Below are positions 10,004 to 18,994 of a DNA stretch of 64,000 nucleotides, piece by piece. Source of the DNA: Marisalimonas marina (GTDB lineage Bacteria; Pseudomonadota; Alphaproteobacteria; Puniceispirillales; Marisalimonadaceae); assembly GCA_038131365.1 (NCBI GenBank), contig JAYPPH010000002.1, positions 1 through 64,000 on the forward strand, given 5' to 3'. A model generated the notes under the pieces. It was given only the letters and a program-made list of their open reading frames with translations. It was not told where the DNA came from and made no database searches. The stretch's first letter is position 1. The number at the start of each line of letters is the position of its first letter. Position numbers and translations under genes: made by a program.

Positions 10004-10748
10004 TTAAGTCTGATTATCTATTCTTATCTTTCTATCTCTTAATTTCTGATTTGTTGGCAGCATATGGCTCATTTTTCCATTTTTTACTCTACCCATTTTA
10101 ATCATAACCAAGGATGAAATTATGTTTAAACAAATTTTCTGAGCAGTGCCTGCTTTTAATCTTGTTGAGCCTGCTATTAGCTCTTCTTTAGTATCAAGAA
10201 TAATTTTACCATCTGCAAATTTTAATAAATTACCATTAGGATTGTTACTTATACCAATAGTAAGCGCACCTCTTTTTTTTGCTTCTTCTAAGATTTTACA
10301 TGTAAAAGGTGTATTACCACTAGCTGCCAATGCAATTACCACATCTTGAGAATTAACAGATTTCTTCAAAATCGTATCTATAGCTTGATCTGTATCGTCT
10401 TCTGCATTTTCAATTGATTTTAAAATTGCTTTTTTGCCACCCGCAATAATGTAATCCAGACGCTTTTGCGGCCAACTAAATGTTGGCAAAAGTTCTACCC
10501 CATCTTGGACACCTATTCTACCAGAGGTCCCAGCACCAGCATATATCAACCTTCCTTTGGAACTTGATTTTAAATGTTCATATATTTTATCCGTTGCTAT
10601 TTCTATTGATTTCATCGCTTTATATACCCCTAGAGATGCGTCTTTCCTGCTCTTTAATCATAAGAGCAATAGCTTCAGTAGAACTTAAATGGTCTATTGG
10701 TTTACTTTTTTTATAGGTTCGTTCTGTTTTAGGTATATTTTTAATCAT
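10004..10748 (-). CDS. murQ: N-acetylmuramic acid 6-phosphate etherase (one frameshift)
   Basis: A SIS-fold sugar-phosphate protein that cleaves the lactyl ether of MurNAc-6-phosphate to give GlcNAc-6-phosphate, a cytoplasmic step of peptidoglycan recycling. The N-terminus from ATG 10748 reads MIKNIPKTERTYKKSKPIDH. After one inserted base in the C run at 10627-10630 the frame continues as KAMKSIEIATDKIY, then GAGTSGRIGVQDGVELLPTF (etherase loop with the catalytic Glu), AASGNTPF, STRLKAGTAQK and MLPTNQKLRDRKIRI. At about 247 residues it is shorter than the usual 300, because the last helical domain is missing after RKIRIDNQT. It is divergent from anmK (44 bp), whose product supplies its substrate. 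Confidence 0.88.
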
Positions 10749-10791
10749 ATTTGATATTATATAATTAACATTTTAAAAAGGCTAATTAAGT

Positions 10792-11883
10792 TTGGAATAT
10801 AATTTTTTAAATATCGTTGGTTTGATGACTGGCACTAGTATGGATGGCATAGATATTAGCTTAGTACAAACCAACGGCCTACATTTAAATAGATTAAATA
10901 AGAATTATTTTTACAAATATAGCACTAAAACAAAAAAAATATTGACCAGTATTTTAAAAGAAGAACTGAGTTTTAATTTAAAAAGAAAAGATTATTTGGA
11001 TGAATTTATTACAAATGAACATTATTTTGCTTTAAAGGATTTAGATATTCTAAGTTCTTGTGACTTAATAGGTTTCCATGGTCAAACACTCTATCATGAC
11101 CCTAACAATAAAATTTCTGTACAATTAGGTAATCCTCAAAAACTAGCACAATTGTTAAATAAGAATGTTGTTTTTGGCTTTAGGTCAAAAGATCTTTCTT
11201 TAGGAGGTCAAGGGGCACCACTAGCACCTATATATCATAAATTTATCATGGAAACCTTAGATATAAAATTACCATGCTGTTTTTTAAATATAGGTGGTGT
11301 CTCTAATTTAACATACTGGGATGGAGAAATATTAATTGGTTTTGACACTGGACCTGGGAATGCATTAATGGATGATTTTATGTCCAGCACACTAAATAAA
11401 AATTATGATAAAGATGGAATTGTCGCTTCGAAAGGTACACCTATTAAAGAAGAGCTTGAAAAGTTCTTAAAGTTTGATTTTTTTAAAAAACAACCCCCAA
11501 AATCTCTTGATAGGCAGGCCTTCATATATTTTTATAATGATTTAGTTAACAAGAATTACTCTGTTAATGACATAATGGCAACATTAGCTGATTTTACTGT
11601 TGAAACTATTGCAACTAGTTTTGTCTTCTTGCCTAAAAAAGTTCAACAAATTATAATAACTGGGGGTGGATACAGAAATATTAATTTAATAAACCGCCTA
11701 AGAGATAGATTAAAAATTAAAATTTTTAATGAAAAACAGCTTGGAATTAATTTTGATTATATTGAAGCAGAATTAATTGCTTATTTATCAGCAAGATCAA
11801 TCTATAATCTTCCAATCACATTCCCAACAACAACTGGAGTTTCAAAACCTTCATCAGGTGGAAAGTTATATAAAATTTTATAA
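10792..11883 (+). CDS. anmK: Anhydro-N-acetylmuramic acid kinase
   Basis: A cytosolic kinase that opens the 1,6-anhydro ring of anhydroMurNAc and phosphorylates it with ATP to MurNAc-6-phosphate, the substrate of MurQ. Its 363 residues match the family length. GLMTGTSMDGID at the N-terminus is the ATP-binding signature, GFHGQT is the sugar site, GGVSNLTYWD and FDTGPGNALMDD follow, and ITGGGYRN is near the C-terminus. The start is a TTG at 10792, immediately upstream of the conserved NIVGLMTGTS strand. It faces away from murQ across a 44-bp spacer that must hold both promoters, and its last codons overlap the convergent deacetylase gene by 6 bp. Confidence 0.95.
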   Translation: MEYNFLNIVGLMTGTSMDGIDISLVQTNGLHLNRLNKNYFYKYSTKTKKILTSILKEELSFNLKRKDYLDEFITNEHYFALKDLDILSSCDLIGFHGQTLYHDPNNKISVQLGNPQKLAQLLNKNVVFGFRSKDLSLGGQGAPLAPIYHKFIMETLDIKLPCCFLNIGGVSNLTYWDGEILIGFDTGPGNALMDDFMSSTLNKNYDKDGIVASKGTPIKEELEKFLKFDFFKKQPPKSLDRQAFIYFYNDLVNKNYSVNDIMATLADFTVETIATSFVFLPKKVQQIIITGGGYRNINLINRLRDRLKIKIFNEKQLGINFDYIEAELIAYLSARSIYNLPITFPTTTGVSKPSSGGKLYKIL

Positions 11884-12567
11884 AAAACCATGCTGATTTT
11901 CTATATGAAATGGTCTTAATTTTAAAGGAGATGGCAAAACCTCTCTTATATCTGAAAAGGGAAAAGAAGGAACAAAATTATATGCCTCAGCATAATTACC
12001 TTTTGGGGCATTACATTGAGCGGCTCTATAAGAATTCATCAATTCAAATAAGTCCACAAATCTTTGAGGTTTTTGTGTTTTGTGTTTAAGAACAGCCTCT
12101 TTTTTTGACTCATGATAATTCGTTATATCAACGTAATAATTAGGATTAAAATTAATACCCATTAAAGTGTCACAATATAAAATTGGAATATAATGACTTA
12201 CTGCTCCTTTAGTTATTAAGGATAATGACTTATGATCTGCGTGATAATCATTTTCAGAATGTGTAACAATTAAATCAGGCATGATTTTTAGAATATTCTC
12301 TTTTATAATTTTTCTGTGTTCTGATTCTTCACCCAATTCACCATCCGGTAAATTTAAGAAAATTGGCAAAGATAGTTTCTCTAAGCCACTAATAGCTTCG
12401 TTGGCTCTTTCCTTGACTAGTTTATTACCTTTAATAGCACCTCCTTTTGCGCCATCAGTAGCAATCATTGTATAAACTTCATGTCCTTCTTTTTTATAAA
12501 TAGAAAGTAAACCATACATAAAAATTTCAATATCATCAGGATGGGCACCAATAGCTAAAACTTTCAT
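11878..12567 (-). CDS. PIG-L/LmbE family deacetylase
   Basis: 229 residues of the PIG-L fold, zinc-dependent N-acetylglucosamine-type deacetylases. AHPDDIE at residues 8-14 is the metal-binding/catalytic motif, ATDGAKGG follows, VTHSENDYHADHKS carries the second metal-ligand histidines, and HKTQKP is near the C-terminus. Members remove acetyl groups from GlcNAc-linked substrates. The setting between anmK and a GH84-like glucosaminidase suggests an amino-sugar substrate, but it is not identifiable from sequence. No signal peptide is visible, so it is probably cytoplasmic. Its 3' end overlaps anmK by 6 bp, and its start lies 57 bp from the divergent glucosaminidase. Confidence 0.85.
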   Translation of the reverse strand: MKVLAIGAHPDDIEIFMYGLLSIYKKEGHEVYTMIATDGAKGGAIKGNKLVKERANEAISGLEKLSLPIFLNLPDGELGEESEHRKIIKENILKIMPDLIVTHSENDYHADHKSLSLITKGAVSHYIPILYCDTLMGINFNPNYYVDITNYHESKKEAVLKHKTQKPQRFVDLFELMNSYRAAQCNAPKGNYAEAYNFVPSFPFSDIREVLPSPLKLRPFHIENQHGFL

Positions 12568-12624
12568 TATATTTTTCTCCCAATAATAGATATTATACTA
12601 TTGTAATATTTAAAAAGATATCAA

Positions 12625-13764
12625 ATGAAAAATAATGAAAATAATATTACTGGATATATTGAAGGTTACTATGGAAGATTATTATCTTGGGAAAGTAGAA
12701 AACTTATAATCAAATCACTTAGTAAAAATAAGATGAACACTTACTTCTACGCGCCTAAGGAAGATATTTATCATAGATTATTATGGAGAAAAAAATATAG
12801 TAAAGAATGGCGTCTTAATTTTAAAAATTTTATTAAATTTAGCAAGTTAAATGGCATAAAAGTAATAGCTGGCATTGCCCCTGGACTAGATTTTAATTTT
12901 AAAGAATTAAACGGCATTTCTAAGAATAATAAACAAACTGATTACCAATTTCTCCTTAAAAAGGCTACGCAGTTACTAGAGGATGGAGCAAGTTGTATAG
13001 CATTAATGCTTGACGACATTCCCAACAATTTTCAAAACAAATTTGGCTTTGATATTTCTGAAGGAACATATCACGCCATTTTAGCTAATAAGCTAGCTAA
13101 AGAATTAAGACAAAGTATCTTTTTTGTTCCAAGAATTTATGCTGATGAACTAATAAAAGATGATCCTTTTTACCTAAGAGATTTAAGCAAAACTCTTAAT
13201 CCTAAAATAAAAATATTTTATTGTGGTAAAAATGTAGTTGCTAGAACTTATAAAAATTATGAAAAAATTAAAAAGGTTTTATCTAATGAAATTATTATTT
13301 GGGATAATTTTTATGCTAATGACTATTGTCCTAGGCGATTTTTTATTGGACCAACACTAGGTAGGGAGAACTTAAAAAATATATTAATTAATCCAACAGG
13401 ATTGATAAGGACTGATCTTTTAATATTAGATATATTTGGAAAGAGCATAATAGAAAAAATTTCAAAAAATAAATGGGAAAACATTTTAAGTATTCATAAT
13501 GTTCCAGAAAAATTCTTTAAAATTAAAAAATATTTTTTAAGACCAGATTTTGGTTTAAATCCATCCACTCAATCTCTTAGGATTAAAAAAGAGGATATTG
13601 AAATAATAGATTATCTTCTATGGAAGTGGAAAGGTAAATTGTCAAGAGAGTGGTATCCTTTTTTGTTTGGGCTAAAGCATGATTTACAAATCAACCAAAA
13701 AATTCTAACTTCAGAGCGTAGGATTAAAACTCAGACCATCCCTCTATCTAAATTTTTAAAATAA
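12625..13764 (+). CDS. GH84-like beta-N-acetylglucosaminidase, cytoplasmic
   Basis: 379 residues with the catalytic domain of family 84 N-acetylglucosaminidases (O-GlcNAcase/hyaluronidase-like). GYIEGYYGRLLSWESR at residues 10-25 and NTYFYAPKEDIYHRLLWR are the characteristic first strands, LMLDDI at 127-132 holds the paired catalytic aspartates (D130, D131), and IIWDNFYAND follows. These enzymes use the substrate acetamido group as nucleophile and release GlcNAc. There is no signal peptide, unlike most secreted bacterial members, so it should act in the cytoplasm. It lies next to the LmbE deacetylase, AnmK and MurQ, which suggests processing of recycled cell-wall or other GlcNAc conjugates. 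The gene after it starts 12 bp downstream. Confidence 0.85.
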   Translation: MKNNENNITGYIEGYYGRLLSWESRKLIIKSLSKNKMNTYFYAPKEDIYHRLLWRKKYSKEWRLNFKNFIKFSKLNGIKVIAGIAPGLDFNFKELNGISKNNKQTDYQFLLKKATQLLEDGASCIALMLDDIPNNFQNKFGFDISEGTYHAILANKLAKELRQSIFFVPRIYADELIKDDPFYLRDLSKTLNPKIKIFYCGKNVVARTYKNYEKIKKVLSNEIIIWDNFYANDYCPRRFFIGPTLGRENLKNILINPTGLIRTDLLILDIFGKSIIEKISKNKWENILSIHNVPEKFFKIKKYFLRPDFGLNPSTQSLRIKKEDIEIIDYLLWKWKGKLSREWYPFLFGLKHDLQINQKILTSERRIKTQTIPLSKFLK

Positions 13765-13775
13765 GGAGATTGATA

Positions 13776-14648
13776 ATGAAAAAAGTTGGTTTTATTGGCC
13801 TTGGTAATATGGGAGCTAGGATGTCAAAACTTCTTCTGGAAGCTGATTATAAAGTGATTGGCTATGATATTAATGAAGAGTTAATAAATCAACTTTTACC
13901 AAAAGGTCTTAAAAAAGCTTCTAGTTTAAATGATATATCTAAAGATATAGATATTATTATTACTATGTTACCTAATGGAGAGATTGTAGAGAAAGTATTA
14001 GATAGTATTGTAGATAATTTAAGACCAGAGACATTGATAGTAGACTGCTCTACAATTGATGTAGATAAAGCAAAAGAGTTACATAAAAAATGCGAAGATA
14101 AAAAACTTTTATTTCTTGATGCTCCAGTTTCAGGTGGTGTTGGTGGAGCAGAAAATGGAACATTAACTTTCATGGTAGGCGGTACAGAAAATGCTTATAA
14201 AAAAATGTTACCATTGTTTGAAGTTTTAGGTAAAAAATCTCTTCTATGTGGTTCAAGTGGCTCAGGACAAGCCACAAAAGCTTGTAATAATATGTTATTA
14301 GCAACCACTATGATTGGTGTAGGCGAAGCTTTTAATTTAGGGAAAAACTTAGGTTTAGATCCTCAAAAACAATTTGAGATTTTGTCAACTTCAACTGGTT
14401 CATGCTGGGCAATAAATAATTATTGTCCTATTAAAGGTGTAGGACCCGAAAGCCCTGCAGACAATAATTTCCAACCAGGATTTTCAGCAAGTTTAATGTT
14501 TAAAGATTTAACCATAGCTCTCAAAGCTATTAATACCACTAATACTTCTGCACCTTTTGGAAAAAGAGCCCAAGAAAATTTCAGAGATATGGTAAAAGAC
14601 AACAAGGGTGAATTAGACTTTTCAGCCATAACTAAGTTTAATGAATAA
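13776..14648 (+). CDS. 3-hydroxyisobutyrate dehydrogenase-family protein
   Basis: A beta-hydroxyacid dehydrogenase of about 290 residues. The NAD(P) loop GFIGLGNMGARM, the substrate motif DAPVSGGVGGAENGTLTFMVGG and the catalytic-lysine motif GSGSGQATKACNNML are all present. The order and length fit MmsB, the valine-catabolic 3-hydroxyisobutyrate dehydrogenase, though tartronate-semialdehyde reductase relatives share these motifs. I chose ATG 13776 because AAGGAG (13763-13768) lies 7 bases before it; a TTG six bases upstream is less suitable. The last codons form half of a strong terminator hairpin. A second, more divergent paralogue lies at 40,096. Confidence 0.85.
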   Translation: MKKVGFIGLGNMGARMSKLLLEADYKVIGYDINEELINQLLPKGLKKASSLNDISKDIDIIITMLPNGEIVEKVLDSIVDNLRPETLIVDCSTIDVDKAKELHKKCEDKKLLFLDAPVSGGVGGAENGTLTFMVGGTENAYKKMLPLFEVLGKKSLLCGSSGSGQATKACNNMLLATTMIGVGEAFNLGKNLGLDPQKQFEILSTSTGSCWAINNYCPIKGVGPESPADNNFQPGFSASLMFKDLTIALKAINTTNTSAPFGKRAQENFRDMVKDNKGELDFSAITKFNE

Positions 14649-14675
14649 AGCTATAATAGCTTTATTCATTTTATT
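14640..14675. terminator. Bidirectional intrinsic terminator between convergent genes
   Basis: Two perfect 15-base arms (14640-14654 and 14656-14670) flank one base and form a long hairpin with a short loop, followed by a T-rich run on the + strand and A-rich sequence on the other side. It spans the stop of the dehydrogenase gene and ends just before the hppA stop, so it can serve both convergent units. Confidence 0.75.
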
Positions 14676-14679
14676 AATG

Positions 14680-16698
14680 TTACACTAAAAGAGGTGCTAT
14701 AACTAAACTAACTATCGCCATCACATTTATTAAGATATTCATTGAAGGACCAGATGTGTCTTTCAAAGGATCACCTACAGTATCACCAACAACTGCTGCC
14801 TTATGAACATCAGACCCCTTACCTCCAAAATTACCTTTTTCAACAAATTTCTTTGCGTTATCCCATGCACCACCTGCATTTGACATCATTAATGCCATCA
14901 TAACACAACAAATAAGTGCGCCACCTAACATACCACCAAGAGCTTTAGGTCCTAATAAAAAACCAATGATCACGGGTGACAATACCGCCAATGCTCCTGG
15001 TGCAATCATTTTACGTAAAGCTGCTCTGGTTGCAATATCAACACATCTTGCAGTATCTGGTTTTGCCTTACCTTCCAAAAGACCAGGAATTTCTTTAAAT
15101 TGTCTTCTAATTTCTTTAATCATATCAAAAGCAGCATCACCAACTGCAGTCATGGTCATAGAACTAACTAAAAAGGGGAAAATACCACCTAAAAACATTC
15201 CACATAAAACTAATGGGTCGTTTATAGCTAATACAAAACTTTCATCTTTTACTGAGATTTTCTCAATGTAAGCACTAATGAGCGCTAAAGCAGCTAAAGC
15301 AGCAGCGCTAATTGCAAAACCTTTTCCAATAGCAGCTGTTGTATTACCCACCTCATCTAATGAGTCAGTAATTTCTCTTGTTTCCTTACCCATTTCAGAC
15401 ATTTCAGCAATTCCACCAGCATTATCAGCAACAGGTCCATATGCATCAATAGCCATTGTAATTCCAACTGTACTTAACATACCTACAGCAGCAATACCAA
15501 CTCCGTAGAGCCCCGCAAAAATATTAGAAATGAAAATAATTGAAACTATCGTTAATACCGGTATAGCAACAGATTGCATTCCAGTTGCAAGACCTGATAT
15601 TAAAACGGTTGCAGAGCCTGTTTCTCCATCTTTAGCTATTTTTTCAACAGGACTACCACCAGTATAGTATTCAGTCACTAGCCCAACAACTATTCCCCCT
15701 ACTGAACCAACAAGTACTGCTATCCAAACACCAGAGGAAACACCCATTAATTTTATAAGAAAATAAGAAGAAATAACAAAGATAACTGCAGATCCAATAG
15801 TGCCGTATCTTAATGCTGTTTCTGCACTTTTAGATGAAAAAGCCTTAACTGTTAAAATACCCAGTAAGGAACAAATAATACCTTGTGAAGCTAAGGCTAA
15901 AGGCATATATTGTAACATATACTGACTTCCACCCAATGAATTAACCGTAGCACTAGTCATAGAGGCTGCTAGAGCAATACATGCTATCATCGATCCACAA
16001 TAAGATTCAAAAATGTCAGATCCCATACCAGCAACATCACCAACATTATCACCTACATTATCAGCTATAACACCTGGGTTTCTTGGATCGTCTTCAGGAA
16101 TACCTGCTTCCACCTTCCCAACAAGGTCGGCTCCTACATCAGCACTCTTAGTAAAGATACCACCACCAACTCTTGAAAATAAAGCAACTGAAGAAGCTCC
16201 CATTGCAAACCCTTCAATTGCATGAATTGTATCAATGTTTCCTGCAAAAAAGTAAAATAAAATGCCAATCCCAACTAATCCCATAGCAGCTACTGTTAAA
16301 CCCATTATTGAGCCGCCAAAAAAAGCAATATTAAGAGCTTCTGATGGACCTTGATCTCTAGCAGCTACAGCTGTTCTAACATTTGCTTTTGTAGCTGAGT
16401 ACATGCCAATAAAACCAGCAATTCCTGAACAAAGAGCGCCAAGTATAAAAGATACTGCTGTTTGCCAACCTAATGAAAAGTAAAGAGCTACTATACAAAC
16501 TAAGCAAAAAAGAGCTAATCGTTTATATTCTGCTGACATAAACACCATTGCACCGAGGTGTATTTCATCACCAATCTCTTTAACCCTTCCATCTCCTTCT
16601 GATGAAGATTTAACTTTTAGATAAACAAAATATGCTGAAAGCAAACCCAACAGACCAAGCGTAACTGATAATAATGAATATGACATTAAATACCCCAT
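14680..16698 (-). CDS. hppA: Membrane-bound ion-pumping pyrophosphatase
   Basis: A 672-residue polytopic protein that couples pyrophosphate hydrolysis to ion export across the inner membrane. The substrate-site motifs FTKSADVGADLVGKVE, IPEDDPRNPGVIADNVGDNV and, late, VHKAAVVGDTVGDPLKDT are all intact. Near residue 450 it reads GNTTAAIGKGF. Alanine at the position that is lysine in potassium-independent enzymes marks the potassium-dependent subfamily, which includes both H+ and Na+ pumps, so the coupling ion is open. The first ATG (16698) gives MGYLMSYS; the ATG at 16686 is an alternative with a GGGG upstream. It is convergent with the dehydrogenase gene across a terminator. Confidence 0.96.
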   Translation of the reverse strand: MGYLMSYSLLSVTLGLLGLLSAYFVYLKVKSSSEGDGRVKEIGDEIHLGAMVFMSAEYKRLALFCLVCIVALYFSLGWQTAVSFILGALCSGIAGFIGMYSATKANVRTAVAARDQGPSEALNIAFFGGSIMGLTVAAMGLVGIGILFYFFAGNIDTIHAIEGFAMGASSVALFSRVGGGIFTKSADVGADLVGKVEAGIPEDDPRNPGVIADNVGDNVGDVAGMGSDIFESYCGSMIACIALAASMTSATVNSLGGSQYMLQYMPLALASQGIICSLLGILTVKAFSSKSAETALRYGTIGSAVIFVISSYFLIKLMGVSSGVWIAVLVGSVGGIVVGLVTEYYTGGSPVEKIAKDGETGSATVLISGLATGMQSVAIPVLTIVSIIFISNIFAGLYGVGIAAVGMLSTVGITMAIDAYGPVADNAGGIAEMSEMGKETREITDSLDEVGNTTAAIGKGFAISAAALAALALISAYIEKISVKDESFVLAINDPLVLCGMFLGGIFPFLVSSMTMTAVGDAAFDMIKEIRRQFKEIPGLLEGKAKPDTARCVDIATRAALRKMIAPGALAVLSPVIIGFLLGPKALGGMLGGALICCVMMALMMSNAGGAWDNAKKFVEKGNFGGKGSDVHKAAVVGDTVGDPLKDTSGPSMNILINVMAIVSLVIAPLLV

Positions 16699-16759
16699 AC
16701 AGAATTTTAAAAAATTATCTTTTAATTCGATAAATTAAATCTGTAAAGTTTTATATTTC

Positions 16760-17305
16760 TTAAAAATTATTTTTAATTTCTAAATTAGTTTTCTTTGAAA
16801 GATTTTTAATTAAAATAATTAAATCTTTTTTCTTTAAAGCTATGCAACCTGCTGTTTTACGATAGTCTGAAAAACTACAATGTATGAATATTGCGCTCCC
16901 TTTTCCTTTTACAATAGGTTTAGTATTATAAGAAGTTTCTATCACAATATCGTAGGCTTGATCTTTTCTCCATAATTTTTCGAAATTAATATTTTTAGAA
17001 GACAAATTTTTTATATTAATAAATTTATTGTAGTAGTAAGTATTTGGATCGTCACACCAACCACAGTTTTTAGTAATTTTATTAATTTTAAATGTTTTAC
17101 TTCTTATAATAGGCTTCAACATCTTATCACTTCTGTAATATATAGATTTTAATTTCCATTTACCTATTGGAGTTGCTTTGTCCCCTTCTCTTTTCTTTGT
17201 ATTAATTTTTAGACCACCAGCTCCTACTTGACACTTAAATTTTTTCATGCCTGACCTAAGTATATAATTTTGATTAACTTTTGTTACTATCCAGTTTTTT
17301 CCCAT
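16760..17305 (-). CDS. L,D-transpeptidase (YkuD) family protein
   Basis: 181 residues with the YkuD catalytic fold. The C-terminal motif IHCSFSDYRKTAGCIAL contains the conserved His and the nucleophile Cys in the (S/T)xGC arrangement, and GDKATPIGKWKL near residue 40 matches the early G-x-x-TP(I/T)G strand. L,D-transpeptidases form 3-3 peptidoglycan cross-links or attach proteins. This short COG3786-like type has no obvious signal peptide or LysM domain. It starts 89 bp from the divergent ampG-like transporter, so a peptidoglycan role is consistent. Its exact substrate is unknown. Confidence 0.85.
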   Translation of the reverse strand: MGKNWIVTKVNQNYILRSGMKKFKCQVGAGGLKINTKKREGDKATPIGKWKLKSIYYRSDKMLKPIIRSKTFKINKITKNCGWCDDPNTYYYNKFINIKNLSSKNINFEKLWRKDQAYDIVIETSYNTKPIVKGKGSAIFIHCSFSDYRKTAGCIALKKKDLIILIKNLSKKTNLEIKNNF

Positions 17306-17350
17306 TTTTTGTAATTAACACCTGATTAATATTTTAAATTGCCTTAATTT

Positions 17351-17362
17351 CCTTAATTAAGG
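17351..17362. promoter_or_regulatory. Palindrome CCTTAATTAAGG in divergent promoter region
   Basis: A perfect 12-bp palindrome sits in the 89-bp gap between the divergent L,D-transpeptidase and AmpG-like genes, 32 bp before the transporter ATG. A TATCAT hexamer right after it could be the transporter's -10. It could be an operator for both genes. Its simple AT-rich centre keeps confidence low. Confidence 0.25.
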
Positions 17363-17394
17363 TATCATTATATCTTAAAAAAGAGTCATACTAA

Positions 17395-18886
17395 ATGTCT
17401 GAGCTTTATAATTGGAAAAAGTCCCTTTTAATTTATTTAGATATTAGGGTTATTAGGTTGTTAGTTTTAGGGTTCTCTTCTGGATTACCTATATTACTAA
17501 TTTTTTCTACTCTATCTCTTTGGCTTAAGTCTGCAGGAATTGACAGAAGTACTATTACTTTATTTAGTTGGGCTGGTCTTGCATATAGTTTTAAATTTCT
17601 TTGGGCACCTGTTATTGATAAACTACCAATAATAATACTGAGTAATAAATTTGGTCACAGAAAAAGCTGGTTGATTATTTCTCAATTAATGCTGATGATA
17701 CTTCTTATGGGTCTAGGATTTGTTGACCCTAAATATAACTTATTACTTATGGCAGTCATTATAGTATGTGTTGGTTTTTGTAGCGCAACACAAGACGCCA
17801 TGGTTGATACTTACAGAATAGAATCTGCTCCACCAGAACTACAAAGTGCAATGAGTGGAATATATATTGTAGGTTATAGATTAGGTATGATAGTAGCTGG
17901 AGCAGGGTCACTTTTTTTAGCCTCATTTTTTGGTGGTGATGAACAATCCTATAATGCGAGTGCGTGGCAAAAAACATATATTATTATGGCAGTTCTACAA
18001 AGCATTGGTTTAATATGTGTTCTTATGTCACCAGAACCTCCTTCCAAAAGAATTTTATTGGATAACTTTAGAGATCGCTTAAAATTGATAAATGTTTTTT
18101 TTGTTTCAATATTAATATTTATTTTAATTTATAATGTTTTTCCAATTATTAAATTTCAGGACCCATTTATTAAAGGATTTTTTATAGCTTTAAAATTACT
18201 AACAGCACTTTCTGGAATGATTGTTGTTTTTACATTTTCAACAAAAATAAATTATGTAAAAAATTATGTAATCCTCTCTACATTTTGGGATCCGATCACA
18301 AGCTTTGTTAAAAAATATGGATCCATGGCAATAGTCATATTAGTTATAATCGGGCTTTATAGAATTGCAGATATAGTAATGGGAGTAGTTGCAAATCTAT
18401 TTTACTCTGATATGGGATACACACTTAATCAAATAGCAACTATTTCAAAATTTTGGGGATTAATTGCAACAATTTTTGGAGGATTGTTGGGGGGGGTTTT
18501 GGCCTCTAAGATATAATAATTATTCTATATTATTATTAGGAGCTATTCTTGCATCTGCAACTAATATTTTATTTGCTATTCTTGCTACATTAGAACCTAA
18601 AATATTTTATTTAATGATAGTTATAATCGCTGATAACATGGCAGCTGGAATTGCCTCTGTTGCCTTTGTTGCTTTTTTAAGTTCGCTAACAAACGTAAAT
18701 TTTACAACTTCTCAATTTGCTTTATTTACGTCTTTAATGCTTTTTTTACCAAAAATTATAGGGGATATTCTGGGTTTGATTGTAGATAAGTTTGGTTATT
18801 TCAATTTTTTCTTTATTACTGCTGTGATGGGATTACCTGTTATTATATTAATAATTGCTTTTAAAAACAAATTGTATAATAACTAA
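17395..18886 (+). CDS. ampG: AmpG-like muropeptide MFS transporter (one frameshift)
   Basis: A major-facilitator permease of about 496 residues and 12-14 hydrophobic segments. It opens with LLVLGFSSGLPILLIFSTLSL and contains WAGLAYSFKFLWAPVIDKL and CSATQDAMVDTYRIE, all typical of AmpG, which imports GlcNAc-anhydroMurNAc peptides across the inner membrane. One extra base around 18,508 (just after a run of eight G at 18489-18496) splits the gene; the halves join as GGLLGGVLAS-RYNNYSILLLG. With anmK and murQ 7 kb away, this gives import, phosphorylation and etherase steps of cell-wall recycling. The frameshift looks like a sequence error because both sides keep family-like sequence. Confidence 0.88.
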
Positions 18887-18994
18887 TAAAATTTTAATCA
18901 ATTTGAGATTAAAAATGTTATTAAAGTTATTTATCAATTCCTGAACTAGACTTTTATTCAAGCTGGAATAATGGTTTAATAAAATCAAAAACTA

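Noticed and set aside
18489..18496. Run of eight G in ampG as a phase-variation switch
   Set aside because: The needed frame change can be placed at the following AAG/AG (near 18,508) and the window has many unrelated single-base shifts, so a G-run switch is not supported.
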